The notes under the pieces are model-generated. The model was not told the DNA's origin. It worked only from the letters and a program-made list of their open reading frames with translations, and searched no databases. A stretch of 52,817 bases of DNA, taken from positions 1 through 52,817 of the forward strand of contig JAIRVF010000075.1 in NCBI GenBank assembly GCA_031254035.1. The letters are read 5' to 3'. The position numbers were made by a program, and so were the translations under genes. Below are positions 41,231-49,383 of the stretch, one piece after another (the stretch's first letter is position 1; every line of letters starts with the position of its first letter). The stretch comes from Paenibacillus sp. Its GTDB lineage: Bacteria > Bacillota > Bacilli > Paenibacillales > Paenibacillaceae.

Positions 41231-41965
41231 CTATTCTTCGTGGATATCCTGCAAGTCCTCAGGATAATACTCTCCAGCCTGCGCTAGAATTTCCTCCCGC
41301 AAGCGAAGCATTTGATGGTCCAGTTTATCTGCGGCCTCTGCTGCTTCTTTTAGTTCGCTAACAACATGCCTCGGAACCTGTTTTTCGTATTTATAGTAAA
41401 TAATATGCTCCATGCTGGCCCAGAAATCCATCGCGAGCGTACGCATCTGGATCTCGACTTTCATCCAGCGTGTGCCCTCAAACAGGATCAACGGCACCGC
41501 GACGATGACATGCAGACTCTGATAACCGTTGGGTTTGGGACTCGCAATGTAATCCTTAATCTCGATAATGCGGATGTCGTCTCTTTGCGAAAAATGGTCC
41601 AACAGACGGTAAATATCCTTAACAAAAGCGCAGACGATACGCATCCCGGCAATATCATGGATGTGAGTCAGAATATTATCAAGCGTAAATTCGATACCCT
41701 TGCGTTCCAGCTTATTAATAATACTTTTCGGTTCCTTGATCCGGACCTTGATATGTTCAATTGGACTGTAACCATCCTGAAGATTCAGTTCCGTCTTGAT
41801 CAGTTTAATCTTATTCTGGAGTTCTTCAAGGGCAAGCTTATAAAGCATCGGAAGTCTTTTCCACTCATTGAACTGATTTAGCAAATTGTTCTCGATATCG
41901 AGCCTTTGCAAATCCTTTAGCGTGACGGCACTCGTAACAAGCTGATGATTGGATTCTTCTTTCAA
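41231..41965 (-). CDS. sasA: small alarmone synthetase (GTP pyrophosphokinase, YwaC/SasA type)
   Basis: A 244-residue cytosolic enzyme making ppGpp and pppGpp from ATP and GDP/GTP, without a hydrolase domain. Motifs follow B. subtilis YwaC (SasA/RelP) closely: SPIEHIKVRIKEPKSIINKLERKG, HIHDIAGMRIVC, KPNGYQSLH (G-loop), VEIQMRTLAMDFWASMEH. It is about 35 residues longer than YwaC, with extra sequence at both ends. The start is a TTG at 41965 with AGGAG at 9 bases. YwaC is induced by cell-wall stress in B. subtilis, which would suit the convergent VanY gene, but no promoter evidence is visible. Confidence 0.92.
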   Translation of the reverse strand: MKEESNHQLVTSAVTLKDLQRLDIENNLLNQFNEWKRLPMLYKLALEELQNKIKLIKTELNLQDGYSPIEHIKVRIKEPKSIINKLERKGIEFTLDNILTHIHDIAGMRIVCAFVKDIYRLLDHFSQRDDIRIIEIKDYIASPKPNGYQSLHVIVAVPLILFEGTRWMKVEIQMRTLAMDFWASMEHIIYYKYEKQVPRHVVSELKEAAEAADKLDHQMLRLREEILAQAGEYYPEDLQDIHEE

Positions 41966-42095
41966 TGGTCGTTCTCCTATATCTGCTTTATTTTGGTGAA
42001 AACCATGGCCGGATTCAAGCTCCGGTTCTGATTTTATTTTACCTGAAAACAGAATGTATAGGCAAAATCAAACATAAATGATGGCGATTTTTTAA

Positions 42096-42154
42096 AAAAA
42101 TCCCTTGTCTGGGATGTAGCTCCGATTGGGGCTACACCCGGACAGAGAGATTTT
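42096..42154 (-). terminator. terminator of the UvrD-type helicase gene
   Basis: A long hairpin with AAATC/GATTT, TGTC-GGG/CC-GGACA and GTAGC/GCTAC arms, followed on the minus strand by seven T (complement of 42094-42100). Confidence 0.75.
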
Positions 42155-42177
42155 GCAGTCTAAAGGCATAGGGGCTT

Positions 42178-44331
42178 TTACCTCCCCTTCGCATAACCGC
42201 CCGTCTTGCGTGAATCATGGGCGGACTTTGCCGGGCGGCTGGATGAATCCTTAGAACGCTTAATCCCGTAGGCTTCGAGCAGAAAACGGGAAGGGGGTGC
42301 CGGTTTCCCATGGTAGTATGCAGGTGAACTAATGTACAGACGTTCCTTAGCGCGGGTAACGGCAACATAAGCCAGTCTGCGTTCTTCCTCGAGGGCTGCT
42401 TCATGGACCTGCTGCTCGGCTACATCGGGACGTGTCGCTTTCAATTCTTCCGGCGGCTTTTCCTTTAGGGCGGTGCTGTGCGGGAGAATTCCTTCACTCG
42501 CCCCAATCCAGTAGACATAGGGAAATTCGAGGCCCTTCGCCCGGTGAATGGTCATCAGCTGGACGGCATCGCCGCCATGTTCGTCTTTCAGCTCTTCCAT
42601 CTGGGCATGGCGGAGTGATAAGTCATCCGCATAGGCGACAAACTGCTCCACTGTATTAAAGCGGGCTGCTGCGCTTTCTAGTTCTTCCAACGAATCTAGA
42701 ACCATTTCTTTGTATTGGGTGTAGACAAGTGGATCCCCTGCTTGTACATATTTGTCATAAAACACTCTGCGCATTTCCTGCAGCGCATAGGTCGGTTTCA
42801 TCTTCTGAAGCGACTTGATCAGCTTGATTCGTTCTTTTACGGCCGTTTGCTGGAATGGCTGCAGTTTGCTCCAGCGGGTCAAATGAATCAAAGGATATTT
42901 TTTTCGGGTCTCCTTCTCCTGTGCGAGGATAAAGGCTAGTCCCTCTTCTTTGGAAACATACAGCGGTCCAAGTGCGCCGTGCAAAGATTCCATTCTGCGC
43001 GGATTCAGGCTGAGTCTAAGGTGATCCATCAAAGGCTTGACCAGTGGTTGATCGTAGAAGACGGTCGTACTGCCATATTGAACGAACGGGATGTCCCGCA
43101 ATAGTAGCTGTTCCAATACGGCCCGACTGCTGCCAGCCGTCCGGTGCAAAATGGCGATGTTTTTGTACGAAGCTTTCCCGGATTGAACTTGACGGGTAAT
43201 ATGACTGACTACCCACTCGGCTTCTTCTTCGGGATGGGACGGCTCCACATACTTAGGCATCTGTCCGGCCGGGCCTGCAGCCTTCAGCTCCTTGTCACGC
43301 CGGAATCGGTTATGCCTAACCATGGCGCTGCCAAGGCCGATAATCCGGCTGTCGCTGCGGTAATTAATGTCCAGGGTGACGATTCGGCATTCGGGATAAA
43401 GCTTGTCGAATTCTAGAATCAACTCCTGACGCGCTCCGTTAAAGGTATATATGGTCTGGTCGTCGTCGCCTACGACTGCGAGATTTCGGTGGGCAGCCGC
43501 AAGATATTGTACCAGCTCGTATTGAATCGTATTCGTATCCTGGAATTCATCGACCATCAGCCAGGTATATCGATTTTGGAGACGTTTTAGGAATATACGG
43601 TCATCCATGCGCCGCCGCAGCTGCAGCAGGATGTCGTCAAAGTCCCATAAACATCGTTCCTCTTTCCATGCCTCGTAACCTTCCAGAACCGCTTTGACAG
43701 CAGCCTCATCGCTTGTTTGATCCGGAAGCTCATCAACGCTACGGCCTTGCATTTTCCATGCTGACAATGCAGCCAAAAGCGTCTCCGGCTGAAACGTTTG
43801 GGACGGGTCCAGCCTGCGGAGTAACATCTTCATAATCGTATGCTGGGCGCCGGAATCGCCCAAAATCTGTTCTTTGCAGCCGCTTTTGCGAAGCAGAAGA
43901 AGAGCGAATGAATGGAAGGTTCGGGCTTCCACGGCACGTGCAGATGCAGGACTCACTCCTGGCATCCGGGCGATCCGTTCTTTGATTTCACGCGCGGCCT
44001 TGCTTGTGAAAGTAACCAGCAGAATGCTGGATGCCGGCACGCCGCGTACGGCGAGCAGGTAAGCGGTTCTTGCTGCCAGCACGGTTGTTTTGCCGCAGCC
44101 CGCCCCGGCCAGAATCAGCAAGGGGCCTTCTCCGTGGCGGACCGCTTTGATTTGCGGAGCGTTCAGCAATATTCCACTCCGTTCCAGTTCGCGGAAGAAG
44201 AAGGCATCCGGCTCATGATCTTTGATCAAATCACGGCTGGTGAGAGCCGGTGCCGCCTTGGCCTGCGGAGGATTTGCGGTAGCCGGAACTTGGGCTGGAA
44301 CGCCTGTCGGCGTCAGCTGCGTATTCACCAT
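42178..44331 (-). CDS. UvrD/PcrA-like superfamily 1 DNA helicase
   Basis: A 717-residue cytosolic ATP-dependent 3'-5' helicase. After a Pro/Ala-rich N-terminal tail (1-55) come motif Q (LNAPQIKAV), motif I LAGAGCGKTT, Ia FTSKAAREIKERI, motif II VDEFQDTN, III VVGDDDQTIYTFNGA, IV LDINYRSD, V VQLMTIHRAKGLEFPYV, VI RRLAYVAVTRAKERLYI. It is shorter at the C-terminus than chromosomal PcrA and lacks the usual PcrA tail, so it is an accessory paralogue of the UvrD/Rep group. AGGAGG precedes the ATG. It is presumably involved in repair or replication-fork clearing; the specific role is not readable. Confidence 0.9.
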   Translation of the reverse strand: MVNTQLTPTGVPAQVPATANPPQAKAAPALTSRDLIKDHEPDAFFFRELERSGILLNAPQIKAVRHGEGPLLILAGAGCGKTTVLAARTAYLLAVRGVPASSILLVTFTSKAAREIKERIARMPGVSPASARAVEARTFHSFALLLLRKSGCKEQILGDSGAQHTIMKMLLRRLDPSQTFQPETLLAALSAWKMQGRSVDELPDQTSDEAAVKAVLEGYEAWKEERCLWDFDDILLQLRRRMDDRIFLKRLQNRYTWLMVDEFQDTNTIQYELVQYLAAAHRNLAVVGDDDQTIYTFNGARQELILEFDKLYPECRIVTLDINYRSDSRIIGLGSAMVRHNRFRRDKELKAAGPAGQMPKYVEPSHPEEEAEWVVSHITRQVQSGKASYKNIAILHRTAGSSRAVLEQLLLRDIPFVQYGSTTVFYDQPLVKPLMDHLRLSLNPRRMESLHGALGPLYVSKEEGLAFILAQEKETRKKYPLIHLTRWSKLQPFQQTAVKERIKLIKSLQKMKPTYALQEMRRVFYDKYVQAGDPLVYTQYKEMVLDSLEELESAAARFNTVEQFVAYADDLSLRHAQMEELKDEHGGDAVQLMTIHRAKGLEFPYVYWIGASEGILPHSTALKEKPPEELKATRPDVAEQQVHEAALEEERRLAYVAVTRAKERLYISSPAYYHGKPAPPSRFLLEAYGIKRSKDSSSRPAKSAHDSRKTGGYAKGR

Positions 44332-44410
44332 GGGTGCATCCTCCTGTTCTAAGTTTGAAAAAAATGATGTTAGGGATTTCCTTTTTTAAGATTTTTTCAA
44401 GATTATAGTT

Positions 44411-44536
44411 TTGGGATCCCCGCAAAGTATTTGGCATGAGAATCAAAGCATAGGCTCCACTCCGTACTTTTGCTCCGCAAAAGCGCCCTCTTTGAGAGGC
44501 ACCCGGACTTCTTTCCGATACACTTTGTGGGGTTAT
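44411..44536. repeat. short dispersed element with CCCCGCAAAGTA-type ends
   Basis: Left end GGATCCCCGCAAAGTATTTG and right end TACACTTTGTGGGG are imperfect inverted repeats about 120 bp apart. The left end recurs at 50819-50859 (GGGGTCCCCGCAAAGTA and following). It lies in the spacer 44332-44796; a possible promoter (TTAACA at 44537, TATGAT at 44561, 18-bp spacing) sits just after it. Confidence 0.5.
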
Positions 44537-44796
44537 TTAACAAGTACCCTATAAATTTGTTATGATATAACCACTAAACCGCATGCAGTCCATTATAACC
44601 CGACTGGCGGCGAGGGTGAAGGCTGAAGAAACGAGTGTTTTAACGATTTCACAGTGAAGGCGTGACATGGTATCTTTGTAACATAAGAATTTTGTGTGCA
44701 ACCCTTATTAAAATAACGAAATATTTCAAAAATACGAATCAATTTTGCTAAGTCTTTATATAGGAAGAGTACTTGGGAAACTGGAGGAGAATATCT

Positions 44797-45606
44797 ATGA
44801 ATATTTTGCAACGCATCAAGGACGGAGCAAACCGTGCAACGGAAAAAGCACAGGGGGCGGTGGAGGTCAGCAAGCTGAGCGGGCAGATCGCTGAAATCGA
44901 AAAAGAAATGGAACTACATTTCATGGAGATGGGCAGGTTTTTTTATGACGGATATAGGGAAGAGGACATGTCGCTTGCGGAGAAGGAAATGCTCAAGCAT
45001 TCCAAGGCTTGTGACGGACTTCAACAGGAGATCGATGAGCTTCGCCGCCGGATCGCAGAACTGAAAAATGAGAAGCTCTGCCAATGCGGACGTACGGTGG
45101 AACTGGATGCGAATTTCTGCCCGTCCTGCGGTAGAAATCTCAAAGGGGGGGAGACACCACAGAAACGCGGCGATTCCCGCGCGGCTGCTGCCGCCATGTT
45201 CCATGACGATGACTTTGCGGAAACCAGAATATATAAAGAGCCTATACAAGAGGACGATGATTTTGACTTTGATTTTGATCATGCCTTCGATCGGAAAGAA
45301 ACAGGGGCTTCGGCAGAACATGTATATGAGTTCGATAACCCACAGGATAAGGAATGGGTAACTTCGGATGAGGAAGGCTCTCTTACGGATGAACATGAAC
45401 GACGCCAAGTGGAAGATCTGGAGCGTGAACGCGAGCGTCAGCTAGAATTAGACCGCCGTATCCGCTTCTGGAAAGAGAATAACGAAGGAGGCGCCGAAGC
45501 GGCTGAGGCCGAGTCCCAGCGGGAAACGGTCAAATGCCAGATTTGCCGGTCCGATCTCCCCAAAGGCTCGAAGTGGTGCCCGCGTTGCGGAGCAGAACAA
45601 ATTTAA
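44797..45606 (+). CDS. coiled-coil protein with two zinc ribbons
   Basis: A 269-residue cytosolic protein of unassigned family. The N-terminal part (about 1-95) is helical and likely coiled-coil (ELHFMEMGRFFYDGYREEDM, HSKACDGLQQEIDELRRRIAEL). A first zinc ribbon follows (CQCG with CPSCG), then a very acidic stretch rich in Asp and Phe (about 135-185), a charged Arg/Glu helix, and a second zinc ribbon at the C-terminus (CQIC with CPRCG). Paired ribbons suggest a scaffold or adaptor role, but no function is known to me. GGAGGAG lies 8 bases before the ATG. Monocistronic. Confidence 0.7.
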   Translation: MNILQRIKDGANRATEKAQGAVEVSKLSGQIAEIEKEMELHFMEMGRFFYDGYREEDMSLAEKEMLKHSKACDGLQQEIDELRRRIAELKNEKLCQCGRTVELDANFCPSCGRNLKGGETPQKRGDSRAAAAAMFHDDDFAETRIYKEPIQEDDDFDFDFDHAFDRKETGASAEHVYEFDNPQDKEWVTSDEEGSLTDEHERRQVEDLERERERQLELDRRIRFWKENNEGGAEAAEAESQRETVKCQICRSDLPKGSKWCPRCGAEQI

Positions 45607-45747
45607 CGGCATAAATTATACAGCTAATGAAGTAGCCACGAAATTCCGCGCGGATTTGGATTTATTGAATACAGGGTACGGGAAGCTCAAGGTGAATCCC
45701 GATCCAAGAGGAAGACAAGGGTTTTGGCAGCTTGGGAGGACAAAATA

Positions 45748-46584
45748 ATGGAACAATTGCTACAGCATCTGCGGAATCTAAGCTTCACCGAGATGGAAGC
45801 GAAAATTATGGTGGAGCTGGCCGGTAAAGGCCCATCTTCCGGTTATGAGGTGGCGAAGGGACTTGGTGTTTCGAGATCCAACGTATACGCCGCCCTGCAG
45901 CGTTTGACGCAGCATGGGTTTCTGCGCCGGAGCGCCGGAGAACCGGTCCGCTACAGTATGCTGAAGCCTGAGGAATTGACACAGATGATATCAGGCCAGG
46001 TAAAGGAATCCTTGGCTTTTATCGAAACGAGAATGCCGCAGGTGGAAACCGATCAACAGCCTTTTTACAGTGCCCAGGGCGACCGGAATGTGCTGGATAT
46101 GTTATTCCGTGAGATGGACCGGGCGGAAAATGAAATCATCGTGGACGTATGGCGTGAGGAAGCGTCGCTTATAAGGAAAGGTTTGGAGAAAGCGGAGGGG
46201 CGCGGCGTTAAATTGCTCTGGTCCTGCGTAGGCGAGGATGCTGCTGTGAGCCGGCTGTTTCCGTGGGCTTCGCTTGAAAGGGAAGAGGGTAGCTCACAAA
46301 CAGGACGCAGATTTTCTTTTGTCATTGACCGCCGCTGGTGCATGCTTGGAATGCGGGGCGAGGATTGCATGACGCAGGGACTTGTAACCGAGCACCCGGT
46401 GATGGTGGAGCTTCTGCTTCAACATTTTACGCAGGAGATGGTGCTTTACGAGTTGGAGCAGGATATCGGCGAAGAGCTGTCGGAACGTTATGGACCGCGC
46501 TATGAGCAGATTTATCGTAAATATGTTGGCCCAGAGAACATGCCGGAGGAGCAGGAGGGGCTGGCACAACAAAAGGACGCCTAG
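45748..46584 (+). CDS. TrmB-family transcriptional regulator
   Basis: A 278-residue cytosolic DNA-binding protein. Residues about 1-75 form a winged helix of the TrmB type (LSFTEMEAKIMVEL, SSGYEVAKGLGVSRSNVYAALQRLTQHGFLRR), followed by a coiled linker and a C-terminal sensor domain resembling the phospholipase D-like fold of TrmB proteins (VLDMLFREMDRAENEIIVDVWREE, GVKLLWSCVGED). TrmB members sense sugars in archaea; bacterial targets are mostly unknown. GGGAGGA lies 7 bases before this ATG. The TAG stop sits in the middle of a terminator palindrome. No transporter gene is adjacent, so the regulated gene is unclear. Confidence 0.82.
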   Translation: MEQLLQHLRNLSFTEMEAKIMVELAGKGPSSGYEVAKGLGVSRSNVYAALQRLTQHGFLRRSAGEPVRYSMLKPEELTQMISGQVKESLAFIETRMPQVETDQQPFYSAQGDRNVLDMLFREMDRAENEIIVDVWREEASLIRKGLEKAEGRGVKLLWSCVGEDAAVSRLFPWASLEREEGSSQTGRRFSFVIDRRWCMLGMRGEDCMTQGLVTEHPVMVELLLQHFTQEMVLYELEQDIGEELSERYGPRYEQIYRKYVGPENMPEEQEGLAQQKDA

Positions 46585-46594
46585 CTAGGCGTCC
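46575..46594. terminator. perfect palindrome at the end of the TrmB gene
   Basis: GGACGCCTAG is followed directly by CTAGGCGTCC, giving a 10-bp stem with a minimal loop and weak T-tract (ATTTGTT). It contains the stop codon of the TrmB gene and lies in the convergent gap to the Nudix gene. Confidence 0.6.
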
Positions 46595-46622
46595 ATTTGT
46601 TAACATATCAGAAATGTTTTCG

Positions 46623-47258
46623 TTACAACCTTTTCAGCTCTTTGAACACATGAAGATAATCATCATGTTTATGAGGCACGAATTGTGATAAGCTAAAAGT
46701 AGTGTCAAAAATTTTCGGCACGGCTTTGCCTTCCTGTACGGAAAGGATGCCTGAAGCTGAGATGGAGGAAATGTTCCCTTCAAAAAGCGCAATGGCGTCC
46801 TCCAGGCCGGTTTCGTATAGCCCTGCGACTTCTTCTTCCTGAAGACGGTATGCGGTAAGCGGAAGATTCAGTAGATAACCGTAAACGAAGCATTTTTCCC
46901 GGTCGATAAAGGTCTTGCCGCCGGCAGTACCTGTTGCGTAATAATCGATCGTACCGAGAGATGTAAGCTGATCCAAGCGGACGGGAATGCCAAGCTCCTC
47001 CTCAACCTCGCGAACGGCATCAAAGACGGTTTCTCCTGCGGAAAGATGGCCAGCAGCCGTAATATCATAAAGGCCAGGGAAAGTATCCTTGCTGTCCTGC
47101 CGCTTTTGAAACAGAATTTTCCGTCCTTCCGGCGAATCTCTTACGATCCAGCAGTGGAAGGAATGATGGAGATACCCTTTGGCATGGACCTCATCCCGAG
47201 GGACAGTACCGACTTTACGGTCCTGTTCATCATAAATATCAAATAATTCCTGACTCAT
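46623..47258 (-). CDS. Nudix hydrolase (isopentenyl-diphosphate isomerase-like)
   Basis: A 211-residue cytosolic Nudix protein. The Nudix box reads GHLSAGETVFDAVREVEEELGI, matching G-x5-E-x7-RE-x2-EE-x-G. The N-terminal pattern LFDIYDEQDRKVGTVPRDEVHAKGYLHHSFHCWIV and the QKRQDSKDTFPGLYDIT segment are typical of the YfcD-type branch, related to isopentenyl-diphosphate isomerase. The likely action is hydrolysis of a nucleoside diphosphate derivative; the substrate is unknown. The start at 47258 has GGAGG 14 bases upstream, rather far; an in-frame GTG 15 bases earlier is an alternative. It is divergent from the small gene at 47390. Confidence 0.88.
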   Translation of the reverse strand: MSQELFDIYDEQDRKVGTVPRDEVHAKGYLHHSFHCWIVRDSPEGRKILFQKRQDSKDTFPGLYDITAAGHLSAGETVFDAVREVEEELGIPVRLDQLTSLGTIDYYATGTAGGKTFIDREKCFVYGYLLNLPLTAYRLQEEEVAGLYETGLEDAIALFEGNISSISASGILSVQEGKAVPKIFDTTFSLSQFVPHKHDDYLHVFKELKRL

Positions 47259-47389
47259 CGCTGCGTAAAGCACCTCCGTGGGAATCATAATAACTATTAT
47301 TATCCCGCAGGCACGGAATGATGGCAAGCCGGCCAGGCGAAGTATACGAGATAACCCCAATACCCCTAGAGAAAGAGAGAGATCACCAT

Positions 47390-47695
47390 ATGGAATGCAT
47401 CGTTCATTTTGAAGTGAAACACGGACAGGAAATGAAGCGGCTCAGAGGTTTGCTTTTCATCGAAAAAGGCAAAAAGCCGAGCACTGAACAGCTTGTTGAG
47501 ATGTTTAAGGATATGAATTACCACGTGGCATTGACCGCCTCGGATAAACTGCTGTTTACACCGGTAAAGGCAGGAGAGAATTATGAATACATACGAGTAA
47601 TTGAACTGGACACCGGGGAAGCCAAATATACCGAAGACCGGGATTTGAAAAATGTCATTACCAGCTTAATGCCTCAAAGACCGCCAGGCTTGTAA
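47390..47695 (+). CDS. conserved hypothetical small protein
   Basis: A 101-residue cytosolic protein with no recognised domain. It alternates strands and helices (CIVHFEVKHGQEMKRLRGLLFIEKG, VEMFKDMNYHVALT, KLLFTPVKAGENYEYIRVIEL), suggesting a compact alpha/beta fold, and ends in a Pro-rich tail. GAGAGAGA lies a few bases upstream of the ATG at 47390, a weak ribosome site; the frame is open to 47318, overlapping the Nudix 5' region. A GC-rich hairpin (CCGCGGG/CCCGCGG at 47696-47712) follows without a T-tract. Confidence 0.6.
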   Translation: MECIVHFEVKHGQEMKRLRGLLFIEKGKKPSTEQLVEMFKDMNYHVALTASDKLLFTPVKAGENYEYIRVIELDTGEAKYTEDRDLKNVITSLMPQRPPGL

Positions 47696-47744
47696 CCGCG
47701 GGTTTCCCGCGGACCTACCTAGCGCGATACTTTACGTCAAAGAA

Positions 47745-48215
47745 TCATCCATGCTCCGGCTGCGCATCCAAAACGGAGGTGCAGTGAGAGCAGCGGGTGG
47801 CTGCAATCGGAATTTCGGATAAGCAGTACGGGCACTCCTTGGTTGTTTTTTCAGGTTTTGGCGTCTCTTTTTCCTCTCTTTTCAGCCAGTTGATTCCTTT
47901 GACAAGCAAGAAAATACAGAAAGCTACGATCACAAAATCGAGCATCGTATTGATGAATTGTCCAATTGCGATAACCGGCGCCCCAGTTTCCTTAGCTTCC
48001 GATAATGTATGGATGTGGTTGCCGTTTTTAAGTGGGATAATCAATTCTCCGAAATTGACGCCACCCAGCAGTAGGCCAATCGGCGGCATAATAATATCGT
48101 TTACGATCGACGTGACAATTTTGCCGAATGCTCCCCCGATAATGACGCCGACCGCCAGATCAACGACGTTGCCACGGACGGCAAACTCCTTGAATTCACG
48201 AATAAATGCTTTCAA
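47745..48215 (-). CDS. mscL: large-conductance mechanosensitive channel with C-terminal zinc ribbon
   Basis: A 156-residue inner membrane channel that opens under membrane tension to release solutes during osmotic downshock. The N-terminus [34 protein letters not shown] is the first helix and pore-lining span; the second span is [23 protein letters not shown]. After the usual cytosolic linker the C-terminus carries a zinc-ribbon-like CPYC-x10-CSHC motif, which E. coli MscL lacks. The start is a TTG at 48215 with GGAGG seven bases upstream. The longer frame to 48251 reads into a MITE-like element and is rejected. Confidence 0.92.
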   Translation of the reverse strand: MKAFIREFKEFAVRGNVVDLAVGVIIGGAFGKIVTSIVNDIIMPPIGLLLGGVNFGELIIPLKNGNHIHTLSEAKETGAPVIAIGQFINTMLDFVIVAFCIFLLVKGINWLKREEKETPKPEKTTKECPYCLSEIPIAATRCSHCTSVLDAQPEHG

Positions 48216-48231
48216 AACGTTTCCTCCAATA

Positions 48232-48340
48232 CTGAAATTAGTTCTAGACATTGTGCGGGGTGACCGCTGCGGTTACGGATCGTTTTTCAGATCGATTCCG
48301 TCCCCTCCTCTACTTTCGCTTTTTTCAAGCACTAATTATC
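48232..48340. repeat. MITE-like element upstream of mscL
   Basis: A 109-bp copy, without the nested insertion, of the element at 28358-28628, in inverted orientation. One end is CTGAAATTAGTTC; the other, ACTAATTATC, is eroded. It begins six bases beyond the mscL ribosome-binding site, so any mscL promoter lies inside or beyond it. Confidence 0.65.
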
Positions 48341-48514
48341 ATGTCAAACCTCTCTATCTATAAATATATTAAGCAGTGTCAATAAAGTATAAACAAGATT
48401 CGGTAAAAATTCAGTAATTTGGGCTGCTCCATCATATACCTCTTTTCTTTTAGCCCCGTTTTGAGGTATACTTCATGCATTGTCTATACATTTTTGCAAA
48501 TACTTTTATAGAGC

Positions 48515-48582
48515 GTCTCGTATATGTGCAGGAATCGGCCTGCATGTCTCTACCCGGTCACCGGAAATGATCGGACTACGGA
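48515..48582 (+). promoter_or_regulatory. guanine-class purine riboswitch aptamer
   Basis: The aptamer has P2 TGCAG/CTGCA with a loop containing GG, the junction TCTCTACC, P3 CGGTCA/TGATCG with loop CCGGAAA, and J3/1 GACTACG. The C at 48576 (position equivalent to C74 of the xpt aptamer) predicts guanine or hypoxanthine recognition. The P1 stem is short and uses a wobble pair. Ligand binding should switch off xpt-pbuX through the terminator at 48642-48682. Confidence 0.85.
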
Positions 48583-48641
48583 ACATCAAAAGGTCGGGTA
48601 TAATCCCGACATATTTGAGTTGTTCCCGGCCCGTTCGATTT

Positions 48642-48682
48642 CCCTGTCTGCCAGCAAGCAGGCCTTGGAGAGACGGGTTTTT
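48642..48682 (+). terminator. riboswitch-controlled terminator of xpt
   Basis: CCTGTCT pairs with AGACGGG, with an inner CCA/TTGG pairing, then TTTTTC, 46 bases before xpt. A second hairpin GTCGGG-TATAAT-CCCGAC (48592-48609) lies between aptamer and terminator and may take part in the switch. Confidence 0.75.
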
Positions 48683-48727
48683 CGCGTTTTGTCGCATGCC
48701 ATCAAGAGATTCTAAGGGGGAAAAGTA

Positions 48728-49300
48728 ATGCAGTTGTTAAAGCAGAAGGTAATAAATGAAGGTATCGTACTTAGTAATCAAGTACTGAAGGTAGATTCGT
48801 TCCTGAACCATCAAATGGATCCTGTACTCATGAAAGAAGTGGGGAAGGAATTCAAGCGTTTGTTTGCGGATCAGTCTATAGATCGTGTCCTAACAATCGA
48901 ATCTTCGGGAATCGCACCTGGCATCATGACGGCTTTGGAGCTTGAAGTGCCGTTGATTTTTGCCCGCAAGCAGAAGTCGCTCACGCTCCGTGAAGATATT
49001 TTTGTGGAAAAGGTGTTCTCGTTCACCAAGCAGGAAACGAACGAAATTACCGTCTCCCGCAAGTTTATCAAGCCTGGAGAGCGCGTTCTTATTATTGACG
49101 ATTTTCTGGCAAACGGCGAAGCGGCCTTTGGACTTGCGCGCATTGTGGAGCAAGCAGGAGCTGAGGTAGTTGGCATCGGAATCGTGATTGAAAAGGCGTT
49201 CCAACCAGGAGGACGTTTGTTGAAAGAAGCGGGCTACCACGTGGAATCGCTGGTTCGTATCGCCGCTCTCGACAATGGTACCGTCACTTTTGCCGAATAA
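48728..49300 (+). CDS. xpt: xanthine phosphoribosyltransferase
   Basis: A 190-residue cytosolic enzyme that converts xanthine and 5-phosphoribosyl-diphosphate to XMP in purine salvage. Seen: [32 protein letters not shown] at the N-terminus, as in Bacillus Xpt, a base-binding ESSGIAPG loop, and the PRPP motif [13 protein letters not shown]. Length is the family norm. AAGGGGGAAAAG precedes the ATG. It is the first gene of the purine-riboswitch-controlled xpt-pbuX operon, 83 bases upstream of the permease gene. Confidence 0.97.
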   Translation: MQLLKQKVINEGIVLSNQVLKVDSFLNHQMDPVLMKEVGKEFKRLFADQSIDRVLTIESSGIAPGIMTALELEVPLIFARKQKSLTLREDIFVEKVFSFTKQETNEITVSRKFIKPGERVLIIDDFLANGEAAFGLARIVEQAGAEVVGIGIVIEKAFQPGGRLLKEAGYHVESLVRIAALDNGTVTFAE

Positions 49301-49383
49301 TAGTAGTCAGTAAAGATAGGATCAGACACTTTTGAAACCATTGAGGTCAGGCAATCAAAAACGCTGGGAGGAATCAATTCCGT

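Noticed and set aside
48480..48728. 82-codon plus-strand reading frame ahead of xpt
   Set aside because: It covers the riboswitch aptamer and terminator, whose structure explains the sequence.
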